A stretch of 23,736 nt of DNA from Deltaproteobacteria bacterium RBG_16_44_11 (GCA_001797845.1 MGQN01000001.1:32061-55796); one strand, 5' to 3'; numbered from the stretch's first letter, positions 1 to 8,286 are shown. Numbers and translations are program-made. Notes: generated by a model from the letters alone, not told the origin.

Positions 1-1169
1 ATTTCCAATTCCCGATTGTCAATCCGCAGACGGCAGCACATACTGCGCGCATCTTCCGGATTCATATCGGAATTGATGAAATTGGAGAAATAAGGCACGC
101 CATACTTCGCGGTCATTTCCCATAAATCCTTCAAATTAGGATCATCCCAGTTAAAATCGCGCGTGACATTGTACGTGGGAATGGGGAAAGTAAAAACCCT
201 GCCCCTGGCGTCGCCTTCGGCCATGACCTGCAGGAAAGCCTTGTTGAAGAGATTCATTTCTTCCTGAAATTCTTTATATGTTTCCTTTTGCGGTTTACCG
301 CCGATGATCACGCTTTGATCCGCGTAATATTTGGGAACGGTAACATCCAGAGTCACATTGGTAAAAGGCGTTTGAAAACCGACCCTGGTCGGCACATTGA
401 TATTAAAAATAAACTCCTGCAATGCCTGTTTTATTTCCGTAATATTTAATCCATCATAACGAATGTATGGCGCCAAAAGCGTATCGAAATTGGAAAAAGC
501 CTGAGCTCCTGCCGCTTCCCCCTGCAGTGTATAAAAGAAATTGACCACCTGACCCAAAGCGCTGCGCAAATGCTTTGAGGCTTTACTTTCCACCTTGCCG
601 GAAACGCCCCGAAAACCCTGCAGGAGCAAATCGTACAAATCCCAGCCCACACAATAAACGGAAAGGAGGCTCAAATCATGAATATGAAAATCGCCGTCGT
701 TATGTGCCTTTTTTATTTCCGGCGTATAAATTTCATTTAACCAATAAACTTTGCTCACTTCCGAAGAAATATAATTATTCAAACCTTGCAGTGAATAATC
801 CATATTGCTGTTTTCATTTATTTTCCAATCAGATTTCTTTAAATATTTATCAACCAGATCAACTTCCATTTTGTTGGCAATATCCCTCAAACGGGCGTGC
901 TGATCGCGGTAGATGATATAAGATTTGGCTGTCTGGCGATGAGTGGATTGCAGGAGAACTTCTTCTACGATATCCTGAATTTCTTCAACAGACAAAACAT
1001 TCCCGTCAAAGAGTTTTTCGGCAAGATTTAAAACCTTGATGGTCAGTTTTCTCGCTTCCTGAAGATCGAATTCAGCGGTGGCGGCACCGGCCTTGGCGAT
1101 GGCGTTGGTGATTTTTTCCGCATTAAATTTAACTAAACGGCCGTCCCTCTTTTTGATTTTTGTGTTCAT
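1..1169 (-). CDS. nrdD: Anaerobic (class III) ribonucleoside-triphosphate reductase, N-terminal part
   Basis: Class III reductase makes deoxyribonucleotides without oxygen, using a glycyl radical installed by NrdG. The reading frame runs from an ATG at 1169 off the left edge, so about 389 of the usual roughly 700 residues are visible; the glycyl-radical loop and the C-terminal zinc site lie outside. The start is well supported by GGAGGA four bases upstream. The N-terminus (RDGRLVKFNAEKITNAI) is a typical ATP-cone regulatory domain. Further on come family signatures such as DGDFHIHDL and, near the edge, SMCCRLRIDNREL, the region with the conserved cysteine of the substrate site. nrdG would be expected downstream, off the window. 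The upstream promoter carries paired NrdR-like boxes. The family call is secure; the truncation is an artefact of the window edge. Confidence 0.95.
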   Translation of the reverse strand, partial: MNTKIKKRDGRLVKFNAEKITNAIAKAGAATAEFDLQEARKLTIKVLNLAEKLFDGNVLSVEEIQDIVEEVLLQSTHRQTAKSYIIYRDQHARLRDIANKMEVDLVDKYLKKSDWKINENSNMDYSLQGLNNYISSEVSKVYWLNEIYTPEIKKAHNDGDFHIHDLSLLSVYCVGWDLYDLLLQGFRGVSGKVESKASKHLRSALGQVVNFFYTLQGEAAGAQAFSNFDTLLAPYIRYDGLNITEIKQALQEFIFNINVPTRVGFQTPFTNVTLDVTVPKYYADQSVIIGGKPQKETYKEFQEEMNLFNKAFLQVMAEGDARGRVFTFPIPTYNVTRDFNWDDPNLKDLWEMTAKYGVPYFSNFINSDMNPEDARSMCCRLRIDNRELE

Positions 1170-1218
1170 TAACTCCTCCATAGTGAGATGAATAAGAAAT
1201 TGGTGCCGCCTGTTTGTA

Positions 1219-1272
1219 ACGCTACATATTGTGGTTATTTAGCATAGTACTACTACATATAGTAATTATCAA
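1219..1272 (-). promoter_or_regulatory. nrdD promoter with two NrdR-box-like operators
   Basis: Reading the minus strand, TTGATA (1272-1267) and TACTAT (1249-1244) are separated by exactly 17 bases, a sigma-70 type arrangement 75-100 bases upstream of nrdD. Two 16-bp sites resemble the NrdR consensus acaCtATATATaGtgt. One (1250-1265) fills the -35/-10 spacer with 11 of 16 matches. The other (1219-1234) lies just downstream of the -10 with 12 of 16. Their starts are 31 bp apart, the three-helical-turn spacing known for tandem NrdR boxes. NrdR, an ATP-cone zinc repressor, would block polymerase here. No nrdR gene is in the window. Confidence 0.7.
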
Positions 1273-1412
1273 GAAAAAAATAAAAAAATCTTTACCGGCT
1301 ATTTTGACAAGAGCAAGGCTGATAATGGTAAAAATATTAATGCCATAGGACTTGCTTTTTATAGCCAAGAAGCTTATGGAAGGACAAAATTACTCTTTCC
1401 GGGAGTCCGCAT

Positions 1413-2033
1413 TTGAAATTGAAGATAGATAAAAATAAAGTGGATAAGATAAAAGGGTTTTTGGATGAACGTGAAGCCGAATATATTTACAAGTTAACTC
1501 TGGAGGCCAGTAAAAAAGGACCTTGCCTGGAAATCGGCAGTTACTGCGGAAAATCAGCAATATATATCGGTACGGCCTGTAAAGAAAATGACGCGGTTCT
1601 ATTTTCTCTTGATCACCATCGCGGCTCGGAAGAACAGCAGCCCGGCGAAGAATATTTTGATCATGAATTGCTGGATAAAGAAACCGGAAGAATAGACACT
1701 TTACGTTTTTTCCGCAAAACACTTACTGACTTTAATCTTGAAAATACGGTAATTCCTATCGTCGGCCGCTCAGAAACAGTCGGACGCTCCTGGCAAACCC
1801 TTCTCGGCTTGATTTTTATTGACGGATGCCATGCTTACGAATCCGTCCTTAAAGATTACCAAATTTGGGCAAAGCATTTAATTATCGGCGGCTATCTTAT
1901 TTTTCATGATATTTTTCCCGATCCGACCAAAGGCGGCCAGGCACCCTACAAAGTTTATCGGATGGCTGTGGCTTCCGGGTTATACAAAGAATTACCGATG
2001 TGCGAATCCCTGGGAATATTGAAACGCAAATAG
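1413..2033 (+). CDS. Class I SAM-dependent methyltransferase (methyltransferase-24 type)
   Basis: A 206-residue predicted cytoplasmic methyltransferase. Residues 33-45 (GPCLEIGSYCGKS) form the glycine-rich SAM-binding motif I. LFSLDHH near residue 70 is the acidic motif II. LIFIDGCHAYESVLKDY (about residues 132-148) is the metal/substrate-side motif shared with O-methyltransferase-like proteins found in glycan and cephalosporin-hydroxylase-like contexts. GGYLIFHDIF follows. The start is a TTG at 1413 with GGGAG seven bases upstream; no ATG would preserve motif I. The gene is divergent from nrdD and convergent with the radical SAM gene at 2210, so it is probably transcribed alone. A TTGACA at 1304 has no good -10 partner. 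The substrate is unknown, though nearby glycosyltransferase-type genes make a sugar or lipid head group possible. Confidence 0.75.
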   Translation: MKLKIDKNKVDKIKGFLDEREAEYIYKLTLEASKKGPCLEIGSYCGKSAIYIGTACKENDAVLFSLDHHRGSEEQQPGEEYFDHELLDKETGRIDTLRFFRKTLTDFNLENTVIPIVGRSETVGRSWQTLLGLIFIDGCHAYESVLKDYQIWAKHLIIGGYLIFHDIFPDPTKGGQAPYKVYRMAVASGLYKELPMCESLGILKRK

Positions 2034-2094
2034 TATAACGCCAGCGCTTATATCGGTTCAAATCTGAGACTTTAACTAACAAGAGGTAAAGGTT

Positions 2095-2185
2095 TTCCCG
2101 CCCCTGGTGGGCGGGAATCAAAGGGAGGGGGATATGATAAAACGCTTTCACCCTCCTTTTAATTTCCTCCCATCGAGGGAGGAAA
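2095..2185. repeat. Hairpin cluster in a convergent intergenic region
   Basis: Two perfect 9-bp stems with 5-base loops lie between the convergent methyltransferase and radical SAM genes: TTCCCGCCC/GGGCGGGAA (2095-2103, 2109-2117) and TTTCCTCCC/GGGAGGAAA (2163-2171, 2177-2185). Between them, AAGGGAGGG and CCCTCC runs could also pair. None is followed by a classical T-run, so a role as bidirectional terminator or REP-like dispersed repeat is inference. Confidence 0.5.
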
Positions 2186-2209
2186 GATTAGAAAGGCAAG
2201 TTGGCTTTA

Positions 2210-3784
2210 TTATGCCCAGCGCCAGTCACACCCACGCTCAGAAATTGCCGCTTTTAAATAACCGCGATTGGCAAAATCACTGATGGTATTATTGACGATA
2301 CGGGAATCAGCGTTTGTGTTCACAATTATCCGCTGACAGAGTTCACGCAAGGCGTTGTCTTTCGAACCATGAAATAACGCAGGTTCAATAAAACCGCTTT
2401 TTTCTATTAAATCATTTTTCAAAACCTGATAGGTAAGTTTCATACGCCAATGGCCTTCCACACGCATATTTTCCATAGGCGTGATGGTTTTTTTCTCATA
2501 ACCTGACAAAATCTTTTGCCAGTCTGTATCCATTTCCTCATCATAACTAGCGACAAAAGCCCGCATATCATTCGGTTCCAGGACGGAAGTTTTTACAATA
2601 GCGTCATTGGCGTCATACTTCGCCCAATCATCGGTCAATATTTCCAAATCGTATTCACCGATTTTTTCCCGCACGCTCGTGCCGGGAAACGGCGCCAAAT
2701 AATGATACCCGTAAAGTATTTTTAAACTTCGCGCTAATTGGTCTGTTTGAAGGAGAGTTTCTTTTGTCTCACCCGGAAGACCCACCATAAATGACGCGTG
2801 GGCGATTATTCCCGCCTGTTTACACATTTTAACCGCGGCACCGACCTGCTCAAGCTTTATCCCTTTCTTTATGCGTTTGAGCATCTCCGGATTGCCTGTT
2901 TCCACCCCAAAACTAACAGAATCGCAACCAGCTTCGGCCATAGCTTCGAGCATTTCCTGAGTAACAGTATCCACACGGGCAAAAGCGCTCCACGGAAATT
3001 TTAATCCGCGCTCTTTAATTCCCGCACAGATTTCTAAAACCCGTTCTTTATCGACAGCAAAAAGATCATCGGCGATGTTGATGCGTTCGAAACCATAACC
3101 AATTATCTGCTCCATTTCGTCTAGAACAAACTCAGCTTTACGGCGGCGGATTTTTGAGCCGACCATCTTGCGCCCGAGACAAAAAATGCAGGAATTGGGG
3201 CAGCCCCGACTGGTAATCATGCTGACCGGAAAACCCAGGGCGCGATAACGAGAAACAGGTAGCAAATGGCGGGCAGGTAAATGAATCCTGTCCACATCAG
3301 TGATGAATTCCCTCTTGCCCGTGATGACGATTTCATCGTCCTGCCTGTAGGCAATTCCACGGATATCGCGCCATTTGTTTTGTTGTTTTAAGCAAGGTGT
3401 TAGCTTCGCGATGGTATCTTCGGCTTCGCCGATGACAATCAAATCTATTTCCGGATATTTGCGCAGGGTTTCCTTCGCTGTAAATGAAACATGCGGCCCG
3501 CCCATCATTGTAATAATTTCCGGATTATAACTTTTTACATCCCGTAGAATTCTCTGCGCCTCATAAAAATTCATCGTTACGGACGTTGCGCCAATAGCGT
3601 CAGGCTGAAAATCTTCCAACTGTTTTCTGAGTTTTTCTTTGGAATAACCGCAAACAATATAATCGAAGATACGCACCTCAGCGCCGGCAGCAACAAACGC
3701 CGCCGCAACATAAGTTACACCCAGAGGCGGTGAAGGAACTTCTTCCAAAGGATAAGGAGTAGCAACGATCGCGATGCGTAACAC
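2210..3784 (-). CDS. B12-binding-domain radical SAM protein
   Basis: A 524-residue protein starting at GTG 3784, chosen because AAGGAG lies just upstream and the frame's longer version would run 29 codons back into the acyltransferase gene. Residues 1-130 form a cobalamin-binding-like Rossmann domain (PSPPLGVTYVAAAF, GATSVTMNF, GGPHVSFTAKETL, IVIGEAEDT). The radical SAM cluster motif CxxxCxxC is C195, C199 and C202 (RGCPNSCIFC). The expected downstream motifs follow: NIADDLFAVD, FGVETGNPEMLKRIKKG and SFMVGLPGET. Such enzymes cleave SAM to a 5'-deoxyadenosyl radical and often methylate or rearrange unactivated carbons. The one-base gap after the acyltransferase stop implies translational coupling. 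It is last of a six-gene run. The substrate cannot be read from sequence, and the typical DxHxxG cobalamin motif is not evident, as in many members of the class. Confidence 0.85.
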   Translation of the reverse strand: MLRIAIVATPYPLEEVPSPPLGVTYVAAAFVAAGAEVRIFDYIVCGYSKEKLRKQLEDFQPDAIGATSVTMNFYEAQRILRDVKSYNPEIITMMGGPHVSFTAKETLRKYPEIDLIVIGEAEDTIAKLTPCLKQQNKWRDIRGIAYRQDDEIVITGKREFITDVDRIHLPARHLLPVSRYRALGFPVSMITSRGCPNSCIFCLGRKMVGSKIRRRKAEFVLDEMEQIIGYGFERINIADDLFAVDKERVLEICAGIKERGLKFPWSAFARVDTVTQEMLEAMAEAGCDSVSFGVETGNPEMLKRIKKGIKLEQVGAAVKMCKQAGIIAHASFMVGLPGETKETLLQTDQLARSLKILYGYHYLAPFPGTSVREKIGEYDLEILTDDWAKYDANDAIVKTSVLEPNDMRAFVASYDEEMDTDWQKILSGYEKKTITPMENMRVEGHWRMKLTYQVLKNDLIEKSGFIEPALFHGSKDNALRELCQRIIVNTNADSRIVNNTISDFANRGYLKAAISERGCDWRWA

Positions 3785-3785
3785 G

Positions 3786-4508
3786 TCAGTCTCCTTTGCG
3801 AGGAAAAAATAATGTTCTGAGCCAACCCATAAGCGTGTTTCCTTCCCGCACCAAACGTTCAATAGCGTCATAAAAATTAGTGAGTTTGTCAGGCTCGCCC
3901 ATCCATTGCGATCTGGATTTCAAGGGTTTGTCCGGATCCAAATATCTTATCACCACCGCGGGATTGCCGGCGGCAATGGCGTTGGCGGGAATGTCTTTTA
4001 CCACAATGGCCCCTGCACCGATAACGGCATTATCGCCTATTGTCACTCCCTTGCAGACAATAGCGCTGTCTCCAATCCAAACATTATTGCCGATTTTAAC
4101 TTCATAAGTGCTGCCGACAGATAAAGTGCGGTCATACAAATCGTGCCAGTCGGAATCGGTGATATAAACATCCTGCGCCAGCATGCAATCATCACCCAAA
4201 GTAACGGCAGTTGCCGATGTTATCCTTGTACCGGGACAAATCAGGCAGCACTTCCCGATTTCAATTTTCCCTGAACGTTCATCTACCGACCAGGAGCTTA
4301 GCCTGATTTTCTTATCGGACGTCGCAATTAAAGTGGTAAAATCTCCGATAGAAACCTGCCTGCCGTATATCTCCACCTTCCAGGGTTTCATAAACGCCAT
4401 GCCGCGGCCGAAATATTCACATTGCGGCGCCAAAAAATGTTTCGCGTACCATTGTTCAAATTTGTAACACAAGCGCTGGAGATAATATGGGCGGTGATCT
4501 TTTCTCAC
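3786..4508 (-). CDS. Hexapeptide-repeat (left-handed beta-helix) acyltransferase
   Basis: A 240-residue protein with the isoleucine-patch hexapeptide repeats of LpxA/maltose-acetyltransferase-like enzymes from about residue 80 to 190 (KIEIGKCCLICPGTRI, VTLGDDCMLAQDVYI, VKIGNNVWIGDSAIV, VTIGDNAVIGAGAIVVKDI). It ends with the familiar PANAIAAGNPAVVIR. YITDSDWHDLYDR carries the region where the catalytic histidine of acetyltransferases usually lies (here in SDWHDL). The start is GTG at 4508, with AAGG about seven bases upstream; an ATG two bases earlier is immediately followed by a stop. It probably O-acetylates, or adds another acyl group to, a sugar made by the neighbouring glycosyltransferase; the donor and acceptor are not known. 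About 100 bases separate it from the toroid gene, so an internal promoter is possible. Confidence 0.88.
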   Translation of the reverse strand: MRKDHRPYYLQRLCYKFEQWYAKHFLAPQCEYFGRGMAFMKPWKVEIYGRQVSIGDFTTLIATSDKKIRLSSWSVDERSGKIEIGKCCLICPGTRITSATAVTLGDDCMLAQDVYITDSDWHDLYDRTLSVGSTYEVKIGNNVWIGDSAIVCKGVTIGDNAVIGAGAIVVKDIPANAIAAGNPAVVIRYLDPDKPLKSRSQWMGEPDKLTNFYDAIERLVREGNTLMGWLRTLFFPRKGD

Positions 4509-4609
4509 ATTTTACCTTTTTTGAATGGATTTTAATAAAGCTAAATTGATTATTGATAAATAATCGATCAAGGGCATAACTTGCATACAGCTAAAAATCT
4601 GGAGGCTAT

Positions 4610-5644
4610 TCACCACTTCCCTGAATCCCAGAATTTATGATTGAACAGTTTTCCTGCCGGAGTTATTTCATTTAAGGCGTCCCAGGCAAGCATTACGGCC
4701 GCCGCGGTCCAACTGGTTTTTTCCTCCGGCCAGATAACGCCGTCAGGATATGTCACCCCCATCCAATAAGAATCATCAGGAAACCGTTTATCTGAAAGCC
4801 AGCTGAATATCGCCCGCGCTCTGGAATAATCTTCAATTGCCTCCAGCGTTAAAACCAGTTCCGCCGTTTCCGCCATGGTTATCCAAGGCCTGTCGCTTAC
4901 ACAGCGCACCCCCCATTCGGGAACAACGAATTTTTCCCAGGATTTGTCCATTCTCTTTTTTGCTTCTTCTCCCGTAATCGCGCCGCATAAAACCGGATAA
5001 TACCAATCCATGGAATAGCGTGACTTGATCATATTAAAAAGGTCGGGCTTATATTTTATCGCCGCGCCCAGAGAAGCGTTGGCTTTGCGCCAGTCGGAAC
5101 GTTTCTTTCCCAGAAGCCCGGCAATAGCCAAAGCGCATTTGATGCTCATGTAAACCGAACTGGAACCGGTGAGCAAAGACATCTTATCGGTTACTCCGTC
5201 CTTGTTTTTGGCCCAATATATTTCGCCTTGAGGCGCCTGTAACCCAACAGCGTATTTGATGCCGCGGTCAACCACAGACCACATTTCCTCTAAAAATTCC
5301 AGATCCTGAGTAATGAGATAATATTGAAACAGCCCCACGGCAACATAGGAAGAAAAGTTTGCTTCTTTGGTGGAGTTAATAACTTCTCCGCCTAGCGTTT
5401 CCGACCACCAACTGCCATCGGCAAGCTGAGATTTTTTGAGCCAGCGATAAGCGCGTTTGGCCTCTTCATAAAAACCGCCGATACACAAGCCCATCGCGCT
5501 CTCTATATGATCCCAGGGGTCGGTCTTACCCCCTTGCGACCAGGGAATTTCGCCGCTTTCTTTTTGGATGGAGGCGATGAACGCACCCAACTTTTCCACG
5601 GATATTAAACTTTTTTCTTCAGGGAGAGGGAAGTTTAGTTCCAT
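4610..5644 (-). CDS. Alpha/alpha-toroid protein resembling prenyltransferase/squalene-cyclase repeats
   Basis: A 344-residue protein beginning at ATG 5644, five bases after the methyltransferase stop; a longer frame would overlap that gene by 100 bases and was not chosen. It carries QW-like repeats (Q then G then W): Q27...W35, Q73-LADGSW79 and Q136...W144. Later there are W-rich blocks (RFPDDSYWMG, GVIWPEEKTSWTAAAVMLAWDAL). Helical hairpins between them fit an (alpha/alpha)6 barrel like squalene-hopene cyclases, protein prenyltransferases or six-hairpin glycosidases. The DXDD motif of squalene cyclases is not present; KTDPWDH (residues 40-46) is the most conserved-looking acidic patch. At 344 residues it is much shorter than a hopene cyclase. 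It could bind or process a polyprenyl or sugar substrate with the adjacent GT4 and methyltransferase. The fold is moderately sure, the function unknown. Confidence 0.65.
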   Translation of the reverse strand: MELNFPLPEEKSLISVEKLGAFIASIQKESGEIPWSQGGKTDPWDHIESAMGLCIGGFYEEAKRAYRWLKKSQLADGSWWSETLGGEVINSTKEANFSSYVAVGLFQYYLITQDLEFLEEMWSVVDRGIKYAVGLQAPQGEIYWAKNKDGVTDKMSLLTGSSSVYMSIKCALAIAGLLGKKRSDWRKANASLGAAIKYKPDLFNMIKSRYSMDWYYPVLCGAITGEEAKKRMDKSWEKFVVPEWGVRCVSDRPWITMAETAELVLTLEAIEDYSRARAIFSWLSDKRFPDDSYWMGVTYPDGVIWPEEKTSWTAAAVMLAWDALNEITPAGKLFNHKFWDSGKW

Positions 5645-5649
5645 TAATT

Positions 5650-6351
5650 TCAACCCTTCTTCAGATAAAAGACAATACTTTTGCCCATAACCGGATTTAA
5701 AATTTCTTCCAGCTTGCGCACCCAAAACGGTTTGTGCATGATATCCCATTCCAAAAACTTTTTGTAATATTTGACCAGCAAATTTTTTTCATTTTTGTGG
5801 CCTACCAGACATTTAATCCACCAATAAGGCACATGCAGAGCATGCTTATAATTAATTTTCCAACACGAAAATCCATGCCTGTTTAACATTTTTTGAAGTT
5901 TATTTTTTTTATAAATGCGTACATGACCTCCTTCATCATTACAATAAGCACGCGAAATAAACCAACAAATTCTTTCCGGAAAATATCGCGGCACGCTGAT
6001 GATCAGAGAACCTTGAGGTTTTAATACCCGCACCAGCTCTTTGAGGGCTTCTTCATCTTGAGGGATATGTTCCAAAACTTCCGAACAAATTACACAATCA
6101 AAAGACTCCGCGGCAAACGGCAGCTTGTTGATATCGGAACAGGCAACCTGATAGTTGTCGGATAAGGCATCCGGCATATTTTTTAATGATGCCAGCGCAT
6201 CATTCACATCGGATTGATTTCTATCAATGCCGATGATTTTCAAGTTCGGCAGTTTTGCCAATCCCCGCAGATGCCTGCCGCTGCCGCAGCCGGCATCCAG
6301 AACAACACTCCCTGGTTTTAATTTCAGTTCATGAAAATCTACGGTGAGCAT
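5650..6351 (-). CDS. Class I SAM-dependent methyltransferase (methyltransferase-11 type)
   Basis: A 233-residue methyltransferase. The ATG at 6351 is preferred over an upstream in-frame one because GGGAGG sits six bases before it. It therefore overlaps the glycosyltransferase end by 23 bases, indicating translational coupling. Motif I is VLDAGCGSGRHLRGLAKLP (about residues 17-35), motif II IIGIDRNQSD, and the SFDCVICSEVLEHIPQDEEALKEL block is the standard motif IV/post-IV signature. LVRVLKPQGSLIISVP closes the Rossmann core. The C-terminal 90 residues are rich in aromatic and basic residues (HVPYWWIKCLVGHKNEK), which may contact a membrane or lipid acceptor. It probably methylates the product of the neighbouring glycosyltransferase/toroid pathway; the acceptor is unknown. 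Confidence 0.9.
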   Translation of the reverse strand: MLTVDFHELKLKPGSVVLDAGCGSGRHLRGLAKLPNLKIIGIDRNQSDVNDALASLKNMPDALSDNYQVACSDINKLPFAAESFDCVICSEVLEHIPQDEEALKELVRVLKPQGSLIISVPRYFPERICWFISRAYCNDEGGHVRIYKKNKLQKMLNRHGFSCWKINYKHALHVPYWWIKCLVGHKNEKNLLVKYYKKFLEWDIMHKPFWVRKLEEILNPVMGKSIVFYLKKG

Positions 6352-7591
6352 CAATAGCCTCCCGATAAACTTTTGCAATTTCTTGCGCAGCCTTCGGCCA
6401 GCTAAATACGGAATTTACACGTTCCAGCCCGGCTTTAGCGTACTTCTTTCTTGCGTCAGGATTATTAAATAAATAAGTTATTGCTTCAGCCAGCGCCGAT
6501 GCATCGGCCGGCGGAACGATCATACTCGCGTCGCCCACGACTTCCGGCAAAGCGCCGCCGCTTGTTGTAATTAAGGGAACGCCACAGGCCATTGCCTCCA
6601 CGGCAGGTATGCCAAAACCTTCATATAACGAAGGTACGACGGCAATTGTTGCTTTGGCATAATAACCCGCAAAATCTTCGTTGGCAATGCGTCCGGTAAA
6701 ATTGACGATATCGCCGATTTTCAGCTTGGCTACCAGCTTTTGGATTATACCGTTTTTTTTCGGCTCGCCGATAACCGTTAATTTTACGGATTGCTTTTTT
6801 CGTATTTCCGCGACCGCTTTCAACAGATAATTCAAACCTTTCAGCGGTATATCCGCGCTATTGGTGACGATGATGGAATTATCCGGCCTTGTCCCATTTT
6901 GAGCAGGATAAAAATATTCGTTATTAATTCCATTATAAACAACACGGAATTTATTTTCATCAATGGAAAATTCCTGAGCGATATCTTTTTTGGTAAATTC
7001 CGATACCGTAACGATATACGGCAAACTCCGCGCCACTTTGACCTGCATTTTTATAAAAGTGTACCAGCGTGAAATCTTAAATTTTTGATATATTGTTTTT
7101 GCCGCTTTAAATTCTTCACGGCGATCAATGGTTATCGGATGATGAATTGTCGCTATTGTGGGAAACAGTTCGCGCGCGATTTTTTCGATGCCGTAAGCCA
7201 GGCATTGATTATCATGCACAACGTCAAAACTCATTTTATTTTTCAACAAATAGCGATAGGCCCGTTCACCGAAAGTGAATGGTTCCGGAAAACTGCCGGT
7301 ACACATATTTAAAAATTCATACATGTTTAACGGATGCATAAGGTCGCGCACTCTTTGGACGTGAAAGGAATGTTCGGGATTGTAAAGATCAAGGCTGGGC
7401 AGTCTATGCAGTTTAACTTTAGACTCGAGTTGCGGGTAAGGCGGCCCTGATATGACATCAACCTTATGGCCAAGATCAGCAAGCGCTTTGCTTAAGTGTT
7501 TAATGTAAACGCCCTGTCCGCCGCAAGTGGGATTTCCCCGATAGGTGAGAAGACAAATTTTGAGCGGCTGTTGATCATGGCTTTTGATCAC
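6329..7591 (-). CDS. Glycosyltransferase family 4 (GT-B fold)
   Basis: A 420-residue retaining glycosyltransferase that uses a nucleotide-sugar donor, likely at the cytoplasmic face of the membrane. The N-terminal acceptor domain opens with ICLLTYRGNPTCGGQGVYIKHLSKALADLGHKVDVIS, the glycine-rich loop typical of GT4. The C-terminal domain holds VTNSADIPLKGLNYLL, LTVIGEPKKNG and the E-x7-E donor motif EGFGIPAVEAMACGVP followed by GGALPEVVGD. The start is a GTG at 7591 whose GTGA overlaps the stop of the PHP gene by four bases, giving tight coupling. It is followed by a methyltransferase overlapping by 23 bases. Donor and acceptor cannot be assigned from sequence. Confidence 0.93.
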   Translation of the reverse strand: MIKSHDQQPLKICLLTYRGNPTCGGQGVYIKHLSKALADLGHKVDVISGPPYPQLESKVKLHRLPSLDLYNPEHSFHVQRVRDLMHPLNMYEFLNMCTGSFPEPFTFGERAYRYLLKNKMSFDVVHDNQCLAYGIEKIARELFPTIATIHHPITIDRREEFKAAKTIYQKFKISRWYTFIKMQVKVARSLPYIVTVSEFTKKDIAQEFSIDENKFRVVYNGINNEYFYPAQNGTRPDNSIIVTNSADIPLKGLNYLLKAVAEIRKKQSVKLTVIGEPKKNGIIQKLVAKLKIGDIVNFTGRIANEDFAGYYAKATIAVVPSLYEGFGIPAVEAMACGVPLITTSGGALPEVVGDASMIVPPADASALAEAITYLFNNPDARKKYAKAGLERVNSVFSWPKAAQEIAKVYREAIDAHRRFS

Positions 7592-8238
7592 GCGCAGACC
7601 CTCTGCACAAGCTTTTTCGAATTTTCGAACATGGCGGCAACTTCATTATCGGATAACCCCGCACCGTGGGCGATATTCGTTGCCATTTTAATGCCGACGA
7701 AATCACTGGGGGTATGGGCATCGTTATCGAGAACAAGCTGCGCGTTAAATTTTCTGGCCATTGAGGCGACATGCCCATTGCTCAGACTATGATTTTTTCT
7801 GGTGGTAATCTCCAGGTAAATTCCTTTTTCGGCGGCCAACTTCGTTTCTTTTTCGGTCAAAAGTCCGGGGTGAGCTAAAATATCTATAGAGGAGTTAAGA
7901 GCCGCTAGATTGGTACCGGGAGGAACAGGCTCGGCCAAAGTTTCGCCATGCACAACAACTATCTTTGCTCCCAACTTTCTAGCCTCATCAGCGAGTACCG
8001 CTATATCTTTAGGGTGAACATGCGTCAGTTCAATGCCGGGAAGAACGGTAATATTCCCTTTTTCCGTTATCTTTAAGCAAACCTTAATAATCCTTGGCAA
8101 AATGAAATCAATATTGGAATGATCGGCATGATCGGTAATGGCTATAGCTTTATATCCGGCGGCAAAGGCACGCTGCGCCAATTCCGTGGGGATTAAGTCA
8201 CCGTCACTGAAAATGGAATGTGTATGTAGATCAATCAT
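7588..8238 (-). CDS. PHP-domain phosphoesterase (histidinol-phosphatase-like)
   Basis: A 216-residue protein with the full polymerase-and-histidinol-phosphatase metal-binding set: MIDLHTHSIFSDG at the start, AITDHADH (about residues 36-43), LPGIELTHVHP, VVVHGET, DILAHPG, and NDAHTPSDF near residue 175. Histidines and aspartates in these blocks bind a di- or trinuclear metal centre. The length is typical of small stand-alone PHP phosphoesterases. It is the first gene of the run ending at 2210, overlaps the GT4 gene by four bases, and has a candidate promoter 50-75 bases upstream. It may dephosphorylate an intermediate of the pathway, or a nucleotide or sugar phosphate; the substrate is not predictable. 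Histidine biosynthesis is not suggested by the neighbours. Confidence 0.88.
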   Translation of the reverse strand: MIDLHTHSIFSDGDLIPTELAQRAFAAGYKAIAITDHADHSNIDFILPRIIKVCLKITEKGNITVLPGIELTHVHPKDIAVLADEARKLGAKIVVVHGETLAEPVPPGTNLAALNSSIDILAHPGLLTEKETKLAAEKGIYLEITTRKNHSLSNGHVASMARKFNAQLVLDNDAHTPSDFVGIKMATNIAHGAGLSDNEVAAMFENSKKLVQRVCA

Positions 8239-8286
8239 TTATAATACCCTGCACCAGAATTTTTTGAAAATAGTAATGTGACGTTT

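Noticed and set aside
1304..1309. TTGACA upstream of the methyltransferase at 1413
   Set aside because: No -10-like hexamer lies at 16-18 bases; only a too-close GATAAT or poor TAAAAA is present.
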